Source: DATAXI01 sp963756185 | Lineage (GTDB): Bacteria > Verrucomicrobiota > Verrucomicrobiia > Chthoniobacterales > Chthoniobacteraceae | DNA length: 64,000 bases | Reading direction: 5' to 3' | Assembly (NCBI GenBank): GCA_963756185.1 | Contig: CAVWMS010000003.1 | Span: 248,001-312,000, forward strand | Shown: one piece after another, positions 33,892 through 43,214 of the stretch | Layout: every line of letters starts with the position of its first letter | Position numbering within the stretch: the stretch's first letter is position 1 | Made by a program: the position numbers and the translations under genes | Notes under the pieces: generated by a model | Seen by the model: the letters and a program-made list of their open reading frames with translations, nothing else | What the model was told of the DNA's origin: nothing | Database searches by the model: none

Positions 33892-35118
33892 TTACTGGGA
33901 CTTTGAAAGCCACTCGCCGACGGCCTGGTGCGTTGCCTCCGAAACTGGTTCGTTTCGGCACCCTAATAGTTGATCGATTTTCCATTTTCCGTTCGCAACC
34001 GGGACGATGGAAAGCGTGGCGCGCTCCGGTTTCAGAACGCGGTAGAAATAGAAGGAGCCGCCGGAAATCTGCCTTACATAGGACATCACACAGTTTCGCT
34101 GACTGAGAGCCTCCCCGAGCAGCAGGTCAGGCCTATCGAGAGCGATGATCGCTCCGTTGCCGGGAATTGGCGGCTTCGGAAACTCAAGGCTTCTCAGGTC
34201 CGATTCCCGGATGTCCAGATTCGCCTTCATGCGGAGGATTTGCTGAAGGGAGCGGAACTGTTCGGGGCGGCGGCTTCCGATATCCCTGTGGATGGCCATC
34301 AGCCAGGCCGCCTCGGAATATACGTCGCTCGGGCAACTGCCAAGTTCGTGCAGCAAGCGTGGGGTTGTTCTGCGCCTCAATGCCTTGTCCTCAAGAAAAT
34401 GAAGTACATGCAGATTGAGCGACGGCAAATGGGATAGCGATTTGTGCCAGTCGGGATCCTTTAGCAGTTGGCGGATCGCCCGCAGCCGCGGGACCTCGCA
34501 CGCGGAAGCCGGTATTTTTCGAAGGATCGAAACGGTGGATTCAGCCGCCGGAAATCCCAGCGGCCCGCAGATTTCGCGGCGGCGGGAACGGGTTAGGAAG
34601 CGCATGCGGCGCTCTGCATGGTTGGAGGAGTAAGGTCCAAAGGCCCGGCGGGACGCGGCGCAGTATGCGAGAGCCGGGTTGCTTTTAATGAGGTCAAGCG
34701 ATTCGGGGCAGCGTGCGGCCATTAGAAGCAAATTCCATCTGCGAGTTTCGAAAGGGGCGATGGCGTCCCGGACATCCAAGGGGAGGTTGCTGAAAAAATC
34801 CCGGACAAGCCGTCTCTCGCTCTCAAGTGCGCCGGGCTCCTCACCCGCATCCGTCGTCCCTGCATCAGCAACCAGCGGCCGTTCCGGGTTTTGCCCCATG
34901 CGAATGATACCTTCACGAAAATCAATATCAGGCTTCCAGCGTTGCCATAGTGAGTGCAGGCACGTCCTTGTCCACGCCCACATTTCCGGCCATCCCCTTA
35001 CCATCAGCCCATCGAACTCCGTAAATGCGTAGAGTGTGCCGTTTTTCACGTAAATACCCGGGCGGAACCGGGGATGCTGGGTGTCGGATGTTACCTGGCC
35101 AGTCCTCATCTGAAGCAA
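33892..35118 (-). CDS. PcfJ-like protein
   Basis: The 408-residue protein ends in the region typical of PcfJ-like proteins: LLGEALSQRNCVMSYVRQISGGSFYFYRVL, ERATLSIVPVANGKWKIDQLLGCRNEPVSEATHQAVGEWL. The invariant-looking parts are 'H/R-N-C-V-x-x-Y' and 'A-T-L-x-I...W.I.Q..G..N'. PcfJ was named from the enterococcal conjugative plasmid pCF10, but its function is unknown, and chromosomal copies are common in Verrucomicrobiota. Residues about 130-250 are Arg-rich and helical. It is the first gene of a three-gene minus-strand cassette. ATG 35118 or 35109 can be the start. Confidence 0.8.
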   Translation of the reverse strand: MLQMRTGQVTSDTQHPRFRPGIYVKNGTLYAFTEFDGLMVRGWPEMWAWTRTCLHSLWQRWKPDIDFREGIIRMGQNPERPLVADAGTTDAGEEPGALESERRLVRDFFSNLPLDVRDAIAPFETRRWNLLLMAARCPESLDLIKSNPALAYCAASRRAFGPYSSNHAERRMRFLTRSRRREICGPLGFPAAESTVSILRKIPASACEVPRLRAIRQLLKDPDWHKSLSHLPSLNLHVLHFLEDKALRRRTTPRLLHELGSCPSDVYSEAAWLMAIHRDIGSRRPEQFRSLQQILRMKANLDIRESDLRSLEFPKPPIPGNGAIIALDRPDLLLGEALSQRNCVMSYVRQISGGSFYFYRVLKPERATLSIVPVANGKWKIDQLLGCRNEPVSEATHQAVGEWLSKSQ

Positions 35119-35216
35119 CCTACGGGATGAGATATGACATGCGGAGTCACACCCCTAAAAATCCCAAGAAAATCCGAGGCTGCGGGAATCGTCCGTCAGC
35201 GCAGCACGGTGCGGAC

Positions 35217-35405
35217 CTATCGCAAGGTCACCAGGCGCCGACGAGCCGCCATGTCCTCGGCCATGAGCCATCCCTCGATGGCCTCGCGGATATTGGCGCG
35301 AATCTCGTCCATCGTCTCGCCCTGGGTGAAGCATCCTGGCAACGCGGGGACTTCGGCCCAATAGCCTCCCTCCTCGGCTGGGTGAATGGCGGCTTTTAAT
35401 GTCAT
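35217..35405 (-). CDS. HicB-like antitoxin, no HicA partner visible
   Basis: The 62-residue protein from ATG 35405 reads MTLKAAIHPAEEGGYWAEVPALPGCFTQGETMDEIRANIREAIEGWL. This is the HicB partial RNase H-like fold ('P-x-x-E-G-G-Y-W-A-x-x-P-x-L-P-G-C'). HicB normally pairs with the HicA mRNA interferase, encoded next to it. Neither the 97 bp before the PcfJ-like gene nor the 151 bp on the other side can hold a HicA of about 60-80 residues. It is therefore an orphan or acts on a HicA elsewhere. Confidence 0.8.
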   Translation of the reverse strand: MTLKAAIHPAEEGGYWAEVPALPGCFTQGETMDEIRANIREAIEGWLMAEDMAARRRLVTLR

Positions 35406-35556
35406 GGCCGGAACCATAGCGATAAAGGGGGCTGGCTTCAACTCGCAACCGGTTTGGCGGTCATGAGGGGTGCGGGCGGGGGGCCGGCGGAGGGCCGGTT
35501 TCCATGACAGAATGCTCATTTGACATCCGGAGCCGACCGGAAAATGATGTGGCCCC

Positions 35557-36448
35557 ATGATGCGGCCCATTTCAACGTTGCACGTTGACCTCGATGGGGC
35601 ATGGTCGCACGAAATCCTCGACCACCGTCTCGATTTCCGCGACTGGGGCCCCCGGCTTCGTTACAGCGCCACTCCGGCCATCCTCGATGCGTTTTACGAG
35701 AGCATCCAGCCGGAGCTCGCGGCCTTTACCCTTTACGGCTCGGGAGATTTCCATCATCTGAGCGCGCTCTGGCTGCGCAATCTCTCCCGGCCCGTCACGC
35801 TGGTCTCGTTCGACAATCATCCCGATTGGGATGTGCGCCCGCCTGATTGGGGCTGCGGCGGCTGGATCAACCGCGCGCTCGAGCTGCCGAACGTGACCCG
35901 GGCATTCGTCTGGGGCTGCGGCAATTTCGAGTTGAACTGGCCGCATCGCCTCTTCGGCAACCAGGATGCGCTGGCGACGGGCCGGCTCGAGGTCTTCCCG
36001 TGGCACGAACGCATCGGGCGTTCGGCCCGGAAAACGCTGGCGCGCGCTCGCCTACCACGATTGGCGCGACCGGTTCTCCGCCTTCGCGCAATCGCTGGCC
36101 GGCCAGCGGGTCTATGTGACCGTGGATCTGGATTGCCTGCGCCGCGGCGAGGCGGTGACCAATTGGGAACCCGGCCTTTTCACCGCCGGCGATGTCGCCT
36201 GGGCGCTGGATGAATTGCACGCCGCGGCCGATGTCATCGGGGGCGATCTCTGCGGGGCGTGGAGCGCGCCGCGCCATGCCCGGTTCAAGCAGTGGCTGAG
36301 CAGCCGCCTGGATCATCCGCGCCAGCCGCGCATCGATTCCACAGAGGCCGCAGCCACCAACGAGCGGGCGTTGCGCATCATCTGGCGGGCGCTAACTGCG
36401 GGAGACGAGCAGTATGCCGGCGCCGATGAGCACTACGCCCACCCATAG
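35557..36448 (+). CDS. Arginase/agmatinase-fold protein (one apparent frameshift)
   Basis: The protein (about 296 residues when repaired) carries the ureohydrolase manganese motifs in order: GSGDFHHLS (about 67-75), LVSFDNHPDWDVRP (D-x-H-x-D, about 89-99), and VYVTVDLDCLRRGEAVTNWEPG (D-x-D). Ureohydrolases cleave guanidino compounds such as arginine or agmatine; deacetylases of related fold also exist. The third motif lacks the usual 'DP', so the substrate is open. An extra base at about 36045/36046 splits the frame; either neighbouring base gives Arg. The 3' end overlaps the convergent EamA-like gene by 57 bp. ATG 35557 or 35560 is the start. Confidence 0.78.
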
Positions 36449-36718
36449 GCCGGGCGTCATCTTCTCCTTCAGGACAAGCGTCGTGCCGAGGATCAACACG
36501 ACGCGGTCGAGGCCCTCGAAGGGATAGAGATAGCTCAGCGGGAATTTCGACAGCAGCCCGAGGACCATGAAAAACCCGAGGGCCTTCACGGCCACGCCGG
36601 CGGTCAGCAGTGCCGCCTGGCGGCGTTCGCCGTGGCCCATTGCGCGCTTGAAAAAAATCTGGCCGATTGCCGAGCAGGATTCGGCGGTCAGCACCATGAG
36701 GAAGGCGAGCGGCGTCAC
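36392..36718 (-). CDS. EamA/SMR-type small membrane transporter subunit 2
   Basis: The start is GTG 36718, which overlaps the previous gene's stop (GTGA). The 108-residue protein has four membrane helices: LAFLMVLTAESCSAIGQIFFK, LLTAGVAVKALGFFMVLGLL, YLYPFEGLDRVVLILGTTLVL and GLWVGVVLIGAGILLV. The 'P..A.Y..E' region is replaced by 'PFEGLDRV'. The pattern is that of half-size EamA or small-multidrug-resistance proteins, such as the ArnE/ArnF pair that flips lipid-linked aminoarabinose. It very likely forms a heterodimer with the protein encoded just upstream. Substrate unknown. Confidence 0.72.
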   Translation of the reverse strand: MTPLAFLMVLTAESCSAIGQIFFKRAMGHGERRQAALLTAGVAVKALGFFMVLGLLSKFPLSYLYPFEGLDRVVLILGTTLVLKEKMTPGLWVGVVLIGAGILLVSRS

Positions 36719-37158
36719 AGTTTCTCCTCCATCCGCATCAACGGGCGCGCCACGATGTAAACGCCGGCGCATACCAGGGCGATGCCGCAGACCCGGGTGG
36801 GCCCGATGCGCTCGCCGAGCAGCAACCAACTGGCCAGCGGCACGAGCACCTGCGAAAGGCCGGCGACGTTGAAGGCGATGTTCAGCGGCACGTACTTGAG
36901 GCTGTAGAGCCAGGAGAAAAGGCCCGCGATCATCGCCGCGATGCCCAGCCAGACCCATCCCGAACGCAACCCTTCGACGCCCAGCCACATATCCGGCACC
37001 GCCGCTGTTGCGCCCACTTTCAGGCACAACTGCGCCGCCGCGGAGAGCACGATGCTGAGCAAAATCTGCGTGTTCGGGTGGAAAAACCACCCCTTCCGCG
37101 GCTTCGCTTCCACCTTCGTTTCGCAACTCGCGGCCTGGGCTACAGCGGGGTCATCCAT
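36715..37158 (-). CDS. EamA/SMR-type small membrane transporter subunit 1
   Basis: This 147-residue protein has a hydrophilic N-terminus (1-28) and four membrane helices: TQILLSIVLSAAAQLCLKVGA, GWVWLGIAAMIAGLFSWLYSL, LNIAFNVAGLSQVLVPLASWLLL and RVCGIALVCAGVYIVARPLM. The motif AQLCLK..A at the first helix and YVPLNIAF are ArnE/SMR-like. It overlaps the second subunit gene by 4 bp, supporting a heterodimeric half-transporter pair. Confidence 0.74.
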   Translation of the reverse strand: MDDPAVAQAASCETKVEAKPRKGWFFHPNTQILLSIVLSAAAQLCLKVGATAAVPDMWLGVEGLRSGWVWLGIAAMIAGLFSWLYSLKYVPLNIAFNVAGLSQVLVPLASWLLLGERIGPTRVCGIALVCAGVYIVARPLMRMEEKL

Positions 37159-37404
37159 TAATAGATCGTGGGCGGAGGGGTGAAAGCGGCGAGGCTATGC
37201 TCCCCGCGCGCGCCTTGCACAGCCCAAAAAGACCGTGGCGGGGCGACCGCGCGGGGGAAAATACCGCGACCAATCTGCCCTCCGGCGGTTCCATATGGGA
37301 TATGGCCCCCCATTCTTTTTGCCTCGACCAGCGTGGGCCGCCTGGCGCTATACTGAACGACCGGGGGCAGCCTTGAATAGATAGCCGTACCTCCGCACTG
37401 CAAA

Positions 37405-38745
37405 ATGCAGATCTATATTCATAGGAACGACGAAGATTTTGGGCCGTACTCGCGCGAGGCGGTGATCGAATACGTGAAGCAGGGTGTGTTCCAGCCTTAC
37501 GATTACGCCTGCTATGCCGGGATGGCCGAGTGGAAGACGCTCAGGGACCTGGTGGGGCTTCGCACCACCGAGCTGTCGGCTGAATCGCCTCTCGATGAAA
37601 TGGACGGGGCCGGCAGCCAGTTGCCCGGCGGGCGCGCAACGCCCCAGCATTGGCCGGGGTCCTCGACGCGGTCCTCGCGGCGCTCCCGGGAGAAGCGGCG
37701 CACCGTGATGATCGCGCTCAACGTGGTGTTGATCCTCATCGTAGTGACCGCCATTTACGTGAGGCGCACCGGCGGCGGCCCGCTGGGACGGCGCTGCCTG
37801 GCCGGCATCTCGCACGTCCTTCGCCACCTGGCGGACGAAGCCGCGGCAGCCAGCGGCGAAGCGCCCGCTGCGGTCGCGGAATCGACGCCGGCACAAACGC
37901 AGACCGCCCAGCCCGCGGCAACCGCGGCGCCCGTCGCCGTGACGCCTGCCATCGCCGCCGCTGCAACGCCAGCTACCGGCAGCGCGGCAGCGGCGCAGAC
38001 TTCGCCCGCGGCGCCGCCGACAAGCACCGCGCTCGCAGCCGGCGCGACGGTTGCCATGGCGGCATCGCCCGCACCGGCGGCTGCCGCGCCGACACCGGCG
38101 GCTGCCGCATCGTCGGCGCCAGGAATCCAGCCCATCACGATGAATGCGACGCCGGGCGAGGCGGCATCGACGCCCGGTTCGGACAGTGGCGATGATGATA
38201 CCGCAAGCACGTCGACCACTCCGCCCGCTGCGCCGGTCGCGGCGACGCCCGCGCCTCCACCCGCGCCGCCGAAGCCGTTCGATCCCGCCGACATCGCCGG
38301 CAACCAGGCCTCATGGCCAAAGTCGCTCGTCCTCAAGCAGGCCGTCGCCTTCCCGGCCGTATTCAACGGCCAGATCGTCGGCAGCGTATCGGTGCCGGCG
38401 GGCAGCGTTGTGAAACTGGCGAGCATCCAGGGCGAGCAGGTCATCGTCGTTTTCCGGGGTGGAAAGCAAACGGTCCCGTGGAAGATGACGGACCTCGAGG
38501 AGGAAGTCGCAAAGATGACCGCCCCTGCGGCCGCGCCTGCTGGTGCAGCCACCGCGACCACACCCGCTGCCGCAGCCACGCCCGCCGTTGCCGCCGCCAC
38601 AACGCCGGCGCCCGCCGCCGCACCGGGGGGTGCGGCCACTCCCACCGATCTTACCTCTCCCGCTTCCTTCAGCGCGCCCGCGGCGCCTGCCTCGAGCGAT
38701 CCCGTTCAGGTGGGGACCGCCACGCCGTCGTCGGACGACCAGTGA
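37405..38745 (+). CDS. GYF_2-domain membrane protein with long Ala/Pro-rich regions
   Basis: Residues 1-55 form a GYF_2 (DUF4339) domain: MQIYIHRNDEDFGPYSREAVIEYVKQGVF, DYACYAGMAEWKTLRDLV. One membrane helix lies at about 100-116 (VMIALNVVLILIVVTAIYV). Then comes a very Ala/Pro/Thr-rich linker (about 145-295), a small beta-rich domain (about 300-375; LKQAVAFPAVFNGQIVGSVSVPAGSVVKLASIQGEQVIV) and a second Ala/Pro-rich tail. The protein is 446 residues. GYF_2 domains bind proline-rich peptides and would be cytoplasmic; the rest would be periplasmic. Function unknown. Low complexity makes its antisense frames open and these are not genes. Confidence 0.78.
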   Translation: MQIYIHRNDEDFGPYSREAVIEYVKQGVFQPYDYACYAGMAEWKTLRDLVGLRTTELSAESPLDEMDGAGSQLPGGRATPQHWPGSSTRSSRRSREKRRTVMIALNVVLILIVVTAIYVRRTGGGPLGRRCLAGISHVLRHLADEAAAASGEAPAAVAESTPAQTQTAQPAATAAPVAVTPAIAAAATPATGSAAAAQTSPAAPPTSTALAAGATVAMAASPAPAAAAPTPAAAASSAPGIQPITMNATPGEAASTPGSDSGDDDTASTSTTPPAAPVAATPAPPPAPPKPFDPADIAGNQASWPKSLVLKQAVAFPAVFNGQIVGSVSVPAGSVVKLASIQGEQVIVVFRGGKQTVPWKMTDLEEEVAKMTAPAAAPAGAATATTPAAAATPAVAAATTPAPAAAPGGAATPTDLTSPASFSAPAAPASSDPVQVGTATPSSDDQ

Positions 38746-38751
38746 CCTGAA

Positions 38752-39456
38752 TCACTCAGTCAGCGCGTCGAGCGTACCGCTGAGCAACTGGTGCACCTTC
38801 GGGATGTAGTGATCGCCGGCGAGGATTTCCTCAAAGCTTTGCACGTATTTGCCTTCGGGCAGCGGCTCGGTTTCTCCCTGGATGAACAACCGCACATCCT
38901 CCGGGCGGACTTCGATGTGGAACTGCAGGCCGATCACATTTTTCCGGCAGACGTAGCCCTGGTTCGGGCAGGCATCGCTGCTCGCGAGCAGCGTGGCGCC
39001 GGGCGGCAGTTCGAATGTGTCGCCGTGCCAGTGGAGCGCGGTGATCTCGGCGGGAAAATGCGAGAAGAGCGGTTCCTTGCGCGCGGCCTCGAGCATGCGC
39101 ATGGGAAACCAGCCCACCTCGAACTGCGGATTCTGGTACACCTTGCCTCCCATCACATCCGCGATCAGCTGTGAGCCGAGACATATGCCAAGCGCCGGTT
39201 TTCCCGCGCCGATGACCTGCCCGATCAATTTTTTCTCCGGCGCCAGCCACGGATGATCGCGATGCTGATAGATATTCATTCCGCCGCCCATGATGACCAG
39301 GAAATCAATGGCCGCGGGATCAGGCGCAGCGTCGCCGCGATACCAATGCGTCCCGGAAATCTTGTGCCCTTTGGCCGCGGCCCACGTCGCGATATGCCCC
39401 GGCCCCTCACCGACGGCGTGCTGCAAGTAATGGATATTCACGGGCGCGAATTCCAA
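38752..39456 (-). CDS. Class I glutamine amidotransferase-like protein
   Basis: The 234-residue protein has the class I GATase triad: nucleophile Cys in ALGICLGSQLIADVMGG (about 90-106) and His/Glu in GLQFHIEVRPED (about 176-187). VIMGGGMNIYQH and ALHWHGDTFELPPGA further match GuaA-like stand-alone amidotransferases (YfeJ/gamma-glutamyl hydrolase-like). The ammonia acceptor or true substrate is unknown. An alternative start is the in-frame GTG at 39441 (VNIHYLQHAVGEGPG). It follows the U32 gene by 43 bp on the same strand. Confidence 0.85.
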   Translation of the reverse strand: MEFAPVNIHYLQHAVGEGPGHIATWAAAKGHKISGTHWYRGDAAPDPAAIDFLVIMGGGMNIYQHRDHPWLAPEKKLIGQVIGAGKPALGICLGSQLIADVMGGKVYQNPQFEVGWFPMRMLEAARKEPLFSHFPAEITALHWHGDTFELPPGATLLASSDACPNQGYVCRKNVIGLQFHIEVRPEDVRLFIQGETEPLPEGKYVQSFEEILAGDHYIPKVHQLLSGTLDALTE

Positions 39457-39499
39457 CCCAGCCGCGTGAGAATGGCAATATTGGAGGCCGCGTTTCTGC

Positions 39500-41935
39500 T
39501 CAATAGGTGCCGCGAGTCACCCCCAACTGGGACTGGGCCTTCAACTCGCGCCACAGGTCCGCGCCGCTGCCGGCGCCGCTGAGCAGCCGCTGATAGGACT
39601 CGATGACCGTGCGCGATTCCGCGCCATCCTCCTCGAGCAATTCCACCCGGTACGATCGCAGGCCGGCGTCGAGCAGCTCGGCGAAAAACTGCGCGCCGGT
39701 TTGCGGCACCGCGTTGAAAAGCGTGTTGCGGCAGCCCACGTCCGCTCGCAACGGATGCTCGATGCCCACGCGGTCGCGCAGGTGGACGCGGTGCTTTTCG
39801 CATGGGCGCCCGCAATCGAGGAAAGTTTTGCCGTTCGACATGAATGCCGCGAAAACGCAGTGCTCCATGTGAAACATCGGCATGTGCTGGTGAATGGTTA
39901 GCTGGAACCAGGCCGGCGGCGCGGCGCGGAGCAGATCGAGCACTTGCGCGATGTTCAGATCGTAGGAAATGGTGAGCCGCTCGATCCCCTGCCGCATGAA
40001 AAACTCCGCCGCGAACGGATTGGCCACGTTGAGCGAAAAATCCCCGATCCGCCGCAGGCCCGCGTCGGCGAAAAATCGGATCGCGCCCAGATTGCGAATC
40101 AACACGCCATCCGGGGCCGCATTGGCAATGAGCCTGAAGAAGCCTTCCTCGCCCGCTTTCTGAATGCGGGGCGTCGCGAGAAAAACCGACGCGTCCCCGG
40201 CCTGCCGCACCGCCGCGACCGCATCCTTGCAGCGGCGGATATCCTCAAAATCGACGAGCACCGACCGCACGCCCGCGTTGAGCGCCGCGTCGAGTTGCGC
40301 CATGGTCCTGCACAAGACCCAGAGCTCCGGATCGGTTTTCTTTTCCGTCCCGTCCGCCGCCCGCAGTGTTTGCAATAACTCCGGAATGGTTGCCTGGTTT
40401 TCCGGGCGCCGGATTTGGCGCGCGGCATCCAGCTTCACAACGAGTTCGCGCCGCATCCGGTTCAACTCGCCAATCGGCAAAATGACCGGCCCCTCGATTC
40501 CGCCGCACTCCAGCGCGCCGAGCACATATCCCGAACCGCCCAGCTTCCCGAGATGCCCGGAGAGGCGGGCAAATTCCAGCGGCGCGGTGCGCGCGGTTTC
40601 GAGCAAAACATTCGATTTCACCCGGGCACGCGCTTCGCCCGCGGCAGCCTCGATCCACATCGGCTCGCCGGACTTTCCGCCGACTCGCAAATCGATCGCC
40701 ACTTCGTGCCGGGCGGAAATCCGTCCACCGAACGATTTCCGCAGTTCGCCGTTGAGTTGCGGGTCATCGGTCTTCCAAACGCGGTCGCCGGCCCGCAGCA
40801 GCGCAAGGTCGACCTGGTCCCGCCCGAAATAGATGCGCCGCCCATCCACGCGAAAAACGCGCCCGCCCTGCTCGTGGTCCGTATCGCCGCCCTGATCGAA
40901 TACGAGCCCGTCGCCCGCTTTCAGCGGCACCTCGAGCTTCTCGAGCGTCACGCACCCGCCTGCCACATTCGCCACCCGCCCGATGAATGCCCCGCGCTTC
41001 TTCCCAAAACGCGCCGGGACCAATTGCTGATGGTCGACCCCGTGCATCCAACCGGAAAAAAGCCCGCGCGAGAACGCCATCTCCATCTTGTAAGTCTCCT
41101 CGCCGGCCGGCTCCCATTCGCGCCTCTCGAGCGCCGCGTCGATTGCCTTGCGGTAGACCTGGCAGATCGCGGCGACATACTCCGGCGATTTCAGCCGGCC
41201 CTCGATCTTGAACGAAACCACGCCGCGCCCGATCAAGGCCGGGATTTCCCGCACCGCCGCCAGATCCTGCGGCGAGAGCAGATAGCGCCGCTCGCCCAGG
41301 TCGCGCACCGCGCCGTCGACGACCAATTGATACGGCATCCGGCAGGCCTGGGCGCATTCACCGCGATTCGCGCTGCGCTGTCCCAGCGACTCGCTGGTCA
41401 GGCATTGCCCCGAGTAAGCCACGCAGAGCGCGCCGTGCACGAAAACCTCCATCTCGATGCCGCCGCCGCCGCGAAATTTTTCGAGCTCCCGCAGCGACAG
41501 CTCGCGAGCCAGCACGACGCGCCCGATGCCGAGCTGCTCATGGATCATCTCCGCACCTTCCGGTGAGGTGATGGTCATCTGCGTCGAGGCATGGATCGGC
41601 AGCTCGGGAGTAATCATCCGCGCCAGCCGCACCAGCCCCACATCCTGGACGATGAGCGCATCCACGCCCGACGCATTCAGCAGCCGCAGGTAATGCGCCG
41701 CATCCTCCAGTTCGCCCGTGAAGACGAGCGTATTGAACGTCACATAGGTCTTCACCCCGTGCCGGTGGCAAAACCCGACCACCTCCGGCAGTTCCTCCTC
41801 GGTGAAATTGTGCGCCCGCAGCCGCGCGTTGAATCGCGGCAGGCCGAAGTAGACCGCGTCGGCGCCATTGGCCACGGCGGCGCGGACACAATCCCAATCC
41901 CCGGCGGGGGCGAGCAATTCAGGTTCGGCAGGCAT
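39500..41935 (-). CDS. Peptidase U32-family protein (RlhA-like), long form
   Basis: The 811-residue protein begins PELLAPAGDWDCVRAAVANGADAVYFGL, a U32 signature. It continues with PIHASTQMTITSPEGAE, the Cys region VFVHGALCVAYSGQCLTSESLGQRSANRGECAQACRMPY (about 160-200) and a DUF3656-like middle part. A second U32-like barrel occupies about 520-760, with HMEHCVFAAFMSNGKTFLDCGRPC near its end. U32 proteins such as RlhA and TrhP hydroxylate rRNA or tRNA bases through an iron-sulfur cluster bound by such cysteines; an earlier 'collagenase' label is doubtful. E. coli RlhA has about 650 residues, so this one is longer. It is probably an RNA-modification enzyme. Confidence 0.85.
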   Translation of the reverse strand: MPAEPELLAPAGDWDCVRAAVANGADAVYFGLPRFNARLRAHNFTEEELPEVVGFCHRHGVKTYVTFNTLVFTGELEDAAHYLRLLNASGVDALIVQDVGLVRLARMITPELPIHASTQMTITSPEGAEMIHEQLGIGRVVLARELSLRELEKFRGGGGIEMEVFVHGALCVAYSGQCLTSESLGQRSANRGECAQACRMPYQLVVDGAVRDLGERRYLLSPQDLAAVREIPALIGRGVVSFKIEGRLKSPEYVAAICQVYRKAIDAALERREWEPAGEETYKMEMAFSRGLFSGWMHGVDHQQLVPARFGKKRGAFIGRVANVAGGCVTLEKLEVPLKAGDGLVFDQGGDTDHEQGGRVFRVDGRRIYFGRDQVDLALLRAGDRVWKTDDPQLNGELRKSFGGRISARHEVAIDLRVGGKSGEPMWIEAAAGEARARVKSNVLLETARTAPLEFARLSGHLGKLGGSGYVLGALECGGIEGPVILPIGELNRMRRELVVKLDAARQIRRPENQATIPELLQTLRAADGTEKKTDPELWVLCRTMAQLDAALNAGVRSVLVDFEDIRRCKDAVAAVRQAGDASVFLATPRIQKAGEEGFFRLIANAAPDGVLIRNLGAIRFFADAGLRRIGDFSLNVANPFAAEFFMRQGIERLTISYDLNIAQVLDLLRAAPPAWFQLTIHQHMPMFHMEHCVFAAFMSNGKTFLDCGRPCEKHRVHLRDRVGIEHPLRADVGCRNTLFNAVPQTGAQFFAELLDAGLRSYRVELLEEDGAESRTVIESYQRLLSGAGSGADLWRELKAQSQLGVTRGTY

Positions 41936-42058
41936 GAGCCCACCACATTAGCACCGGTTGGCGGCTCGTCCCGAGGGAAAGCGCAGCGCAAAGCGAATTT
42001 ATGCCCCAATGCGCAGTTTTACCTTGTATTATCTTCGCCGCGCGCCAGCATTCTGCGC

Positions 42059-43090
42059 ATGAGTTCGCAGATTGGCGCCTTTCGCGCACGCAACGTTCTG
42101 CTGGCCGGCGCGCTCTTCGCCCTGCTGCTGCCACGCCTGGCTTCAGCGGTCGATTTCGATGTCACCGGCGCGGTCCTGAAGAATGGGGGAAAGCTCACGG
42201 TTACCGGCACGACTCCCCTGCCCCTGGCCCCGCTTTATACCGTCTTCATGGATCTTAGCGGGAGCGCCTCGGGCCAGTTCGCCCAGTATCTGGGCAGCGG
42301 CACGATCGATCTGCAGATGACGCTCACCGGCACCTTCGGCAGCAATGTCGCCGCCAGCGCCCTCGGCTCAACCCTGGCCAATCTCAGCGGAAAATTTCCC
42401 GCGACGCTGGCAACCGGGCCGACTTCGCAGCTTTATTATGCCTTTACTTCCTCGACCACCATTCAAGCCCTGCTTTCAAAGGGAATTTATTCCCTGAAGG
42501 TGAACAAGCGGGGGATCTTCACGGGCTCGCTCACTCATGAAGCTTTTCAGCTCTACGAGAACAATAAGTATGTGGCGATGACTGGCAGTTTTACCGCGAC
42601 CAGCGGCACGGTGAGCGTCATCCCCGTGACCGGCACTTCGCCAACGCCGCAGCCTGACATCATGGTCATGGCGAATCCGCGGGTCGTGCTGGGATGCCAG
42701 GTTTACCAGACCGTTTCGCCGGGCACCTCCGATCCGTTCTACACGATCCTCAGGAGAGGCGCCACCACCACCAAGACGTTCCTCATCCAAAATGACGGGC
42801 CTTCGACCGACATGTTTCTCTTCGAGTCCGGCGCAATCGTGACAGCGGCCCCCAGCTCTACCGGCTTTACGATCACTGCCTATGACGGGAAGACGAAGAT
42901 TCCCGCCAGCGAACTGGCCACGACCGGCTACCCGGTGACGCTCGCCCCGGGCGCGGTGAAGGTGATCAACGTAAGGATCACCGCGACCAGACCGGACACC
43001 AAGGAGTATTACCTCATCCCTTTCTCAGCCTCCCGGTCCGCGGACGGCGCCAACATCGACTGGGCAGCCGCCGCCATATACGTGCCGTAG
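42059..43090 (+). CDS. Secreted protein with Ig-like C-terminus, function unknown
   Basis: The start ATG 42059 (MSSQIGAFRARNVLLAGALFALLLP) gives a clear Sec signal ending near SAVDFD. The 343-residue protein is Ser/Thr/Gly-rich. Residues about 28-200 look like a beta-sandwich (VLKNGGKLTVTGTTPLPLAPLYTVFMDLSG). Residues about 215-343 contain a domain with FLIQNDGPSTDMFLFESG and VTLAPGAVKVINVRIT, typical of ASH/DUF-type Ig-like folds of surface proteins. No enzyme motif. It is the first plus-strand gene after the divergent U32 gene. Confidence 0.72.
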   Translation: MSSQIGAFRARNVLLAGALFALLLPRLASAVDFDVTGAVLKNGGKLTVTGTTPLPLAPLYTVFMDLSGSASGQFAQYLGSGTIDLQMTLTGTFGSNVAASALGSTLANLSGKFPATLATGPTSQLYYAFTSSTTIQALLSKGIYSLKVNKRGIFTGSLTHEAFQLYENNKYVAMTGSFTATSGTVSVIPVTGTSPTPQPDIMVMANPRVVLGCQVYQTVSPGTSDPFYTILRRGATTTKTFLIQNDGPSTDMFLFESGAIVTAAPSSTGFTITAYDGKTKIPASELATTGYPVTLAPGAVKVINVRITATRPDTKEYYLIPFSASRSADGANIDWAAAAIYVP

Positions 43091-43214
43091 GGACTTTCCC
43101 GGGTAGTATCGGGTATCAACTCCGGGGGATGAGGCACATGCCCTGCTTAAAGGTTCTGCCAGCCCATGGACCTGACCAAGTTTATGCCCATCCTGGCATG
43201 CACCCCGCAAACGC

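Noticed and set aside
35120..35216. HicA partner downstream of HicB
   Set aside because: The gap is too short for a HicA protein and no frame shows the HicA G-x-x-x-x-x-x-G-S-H motif.
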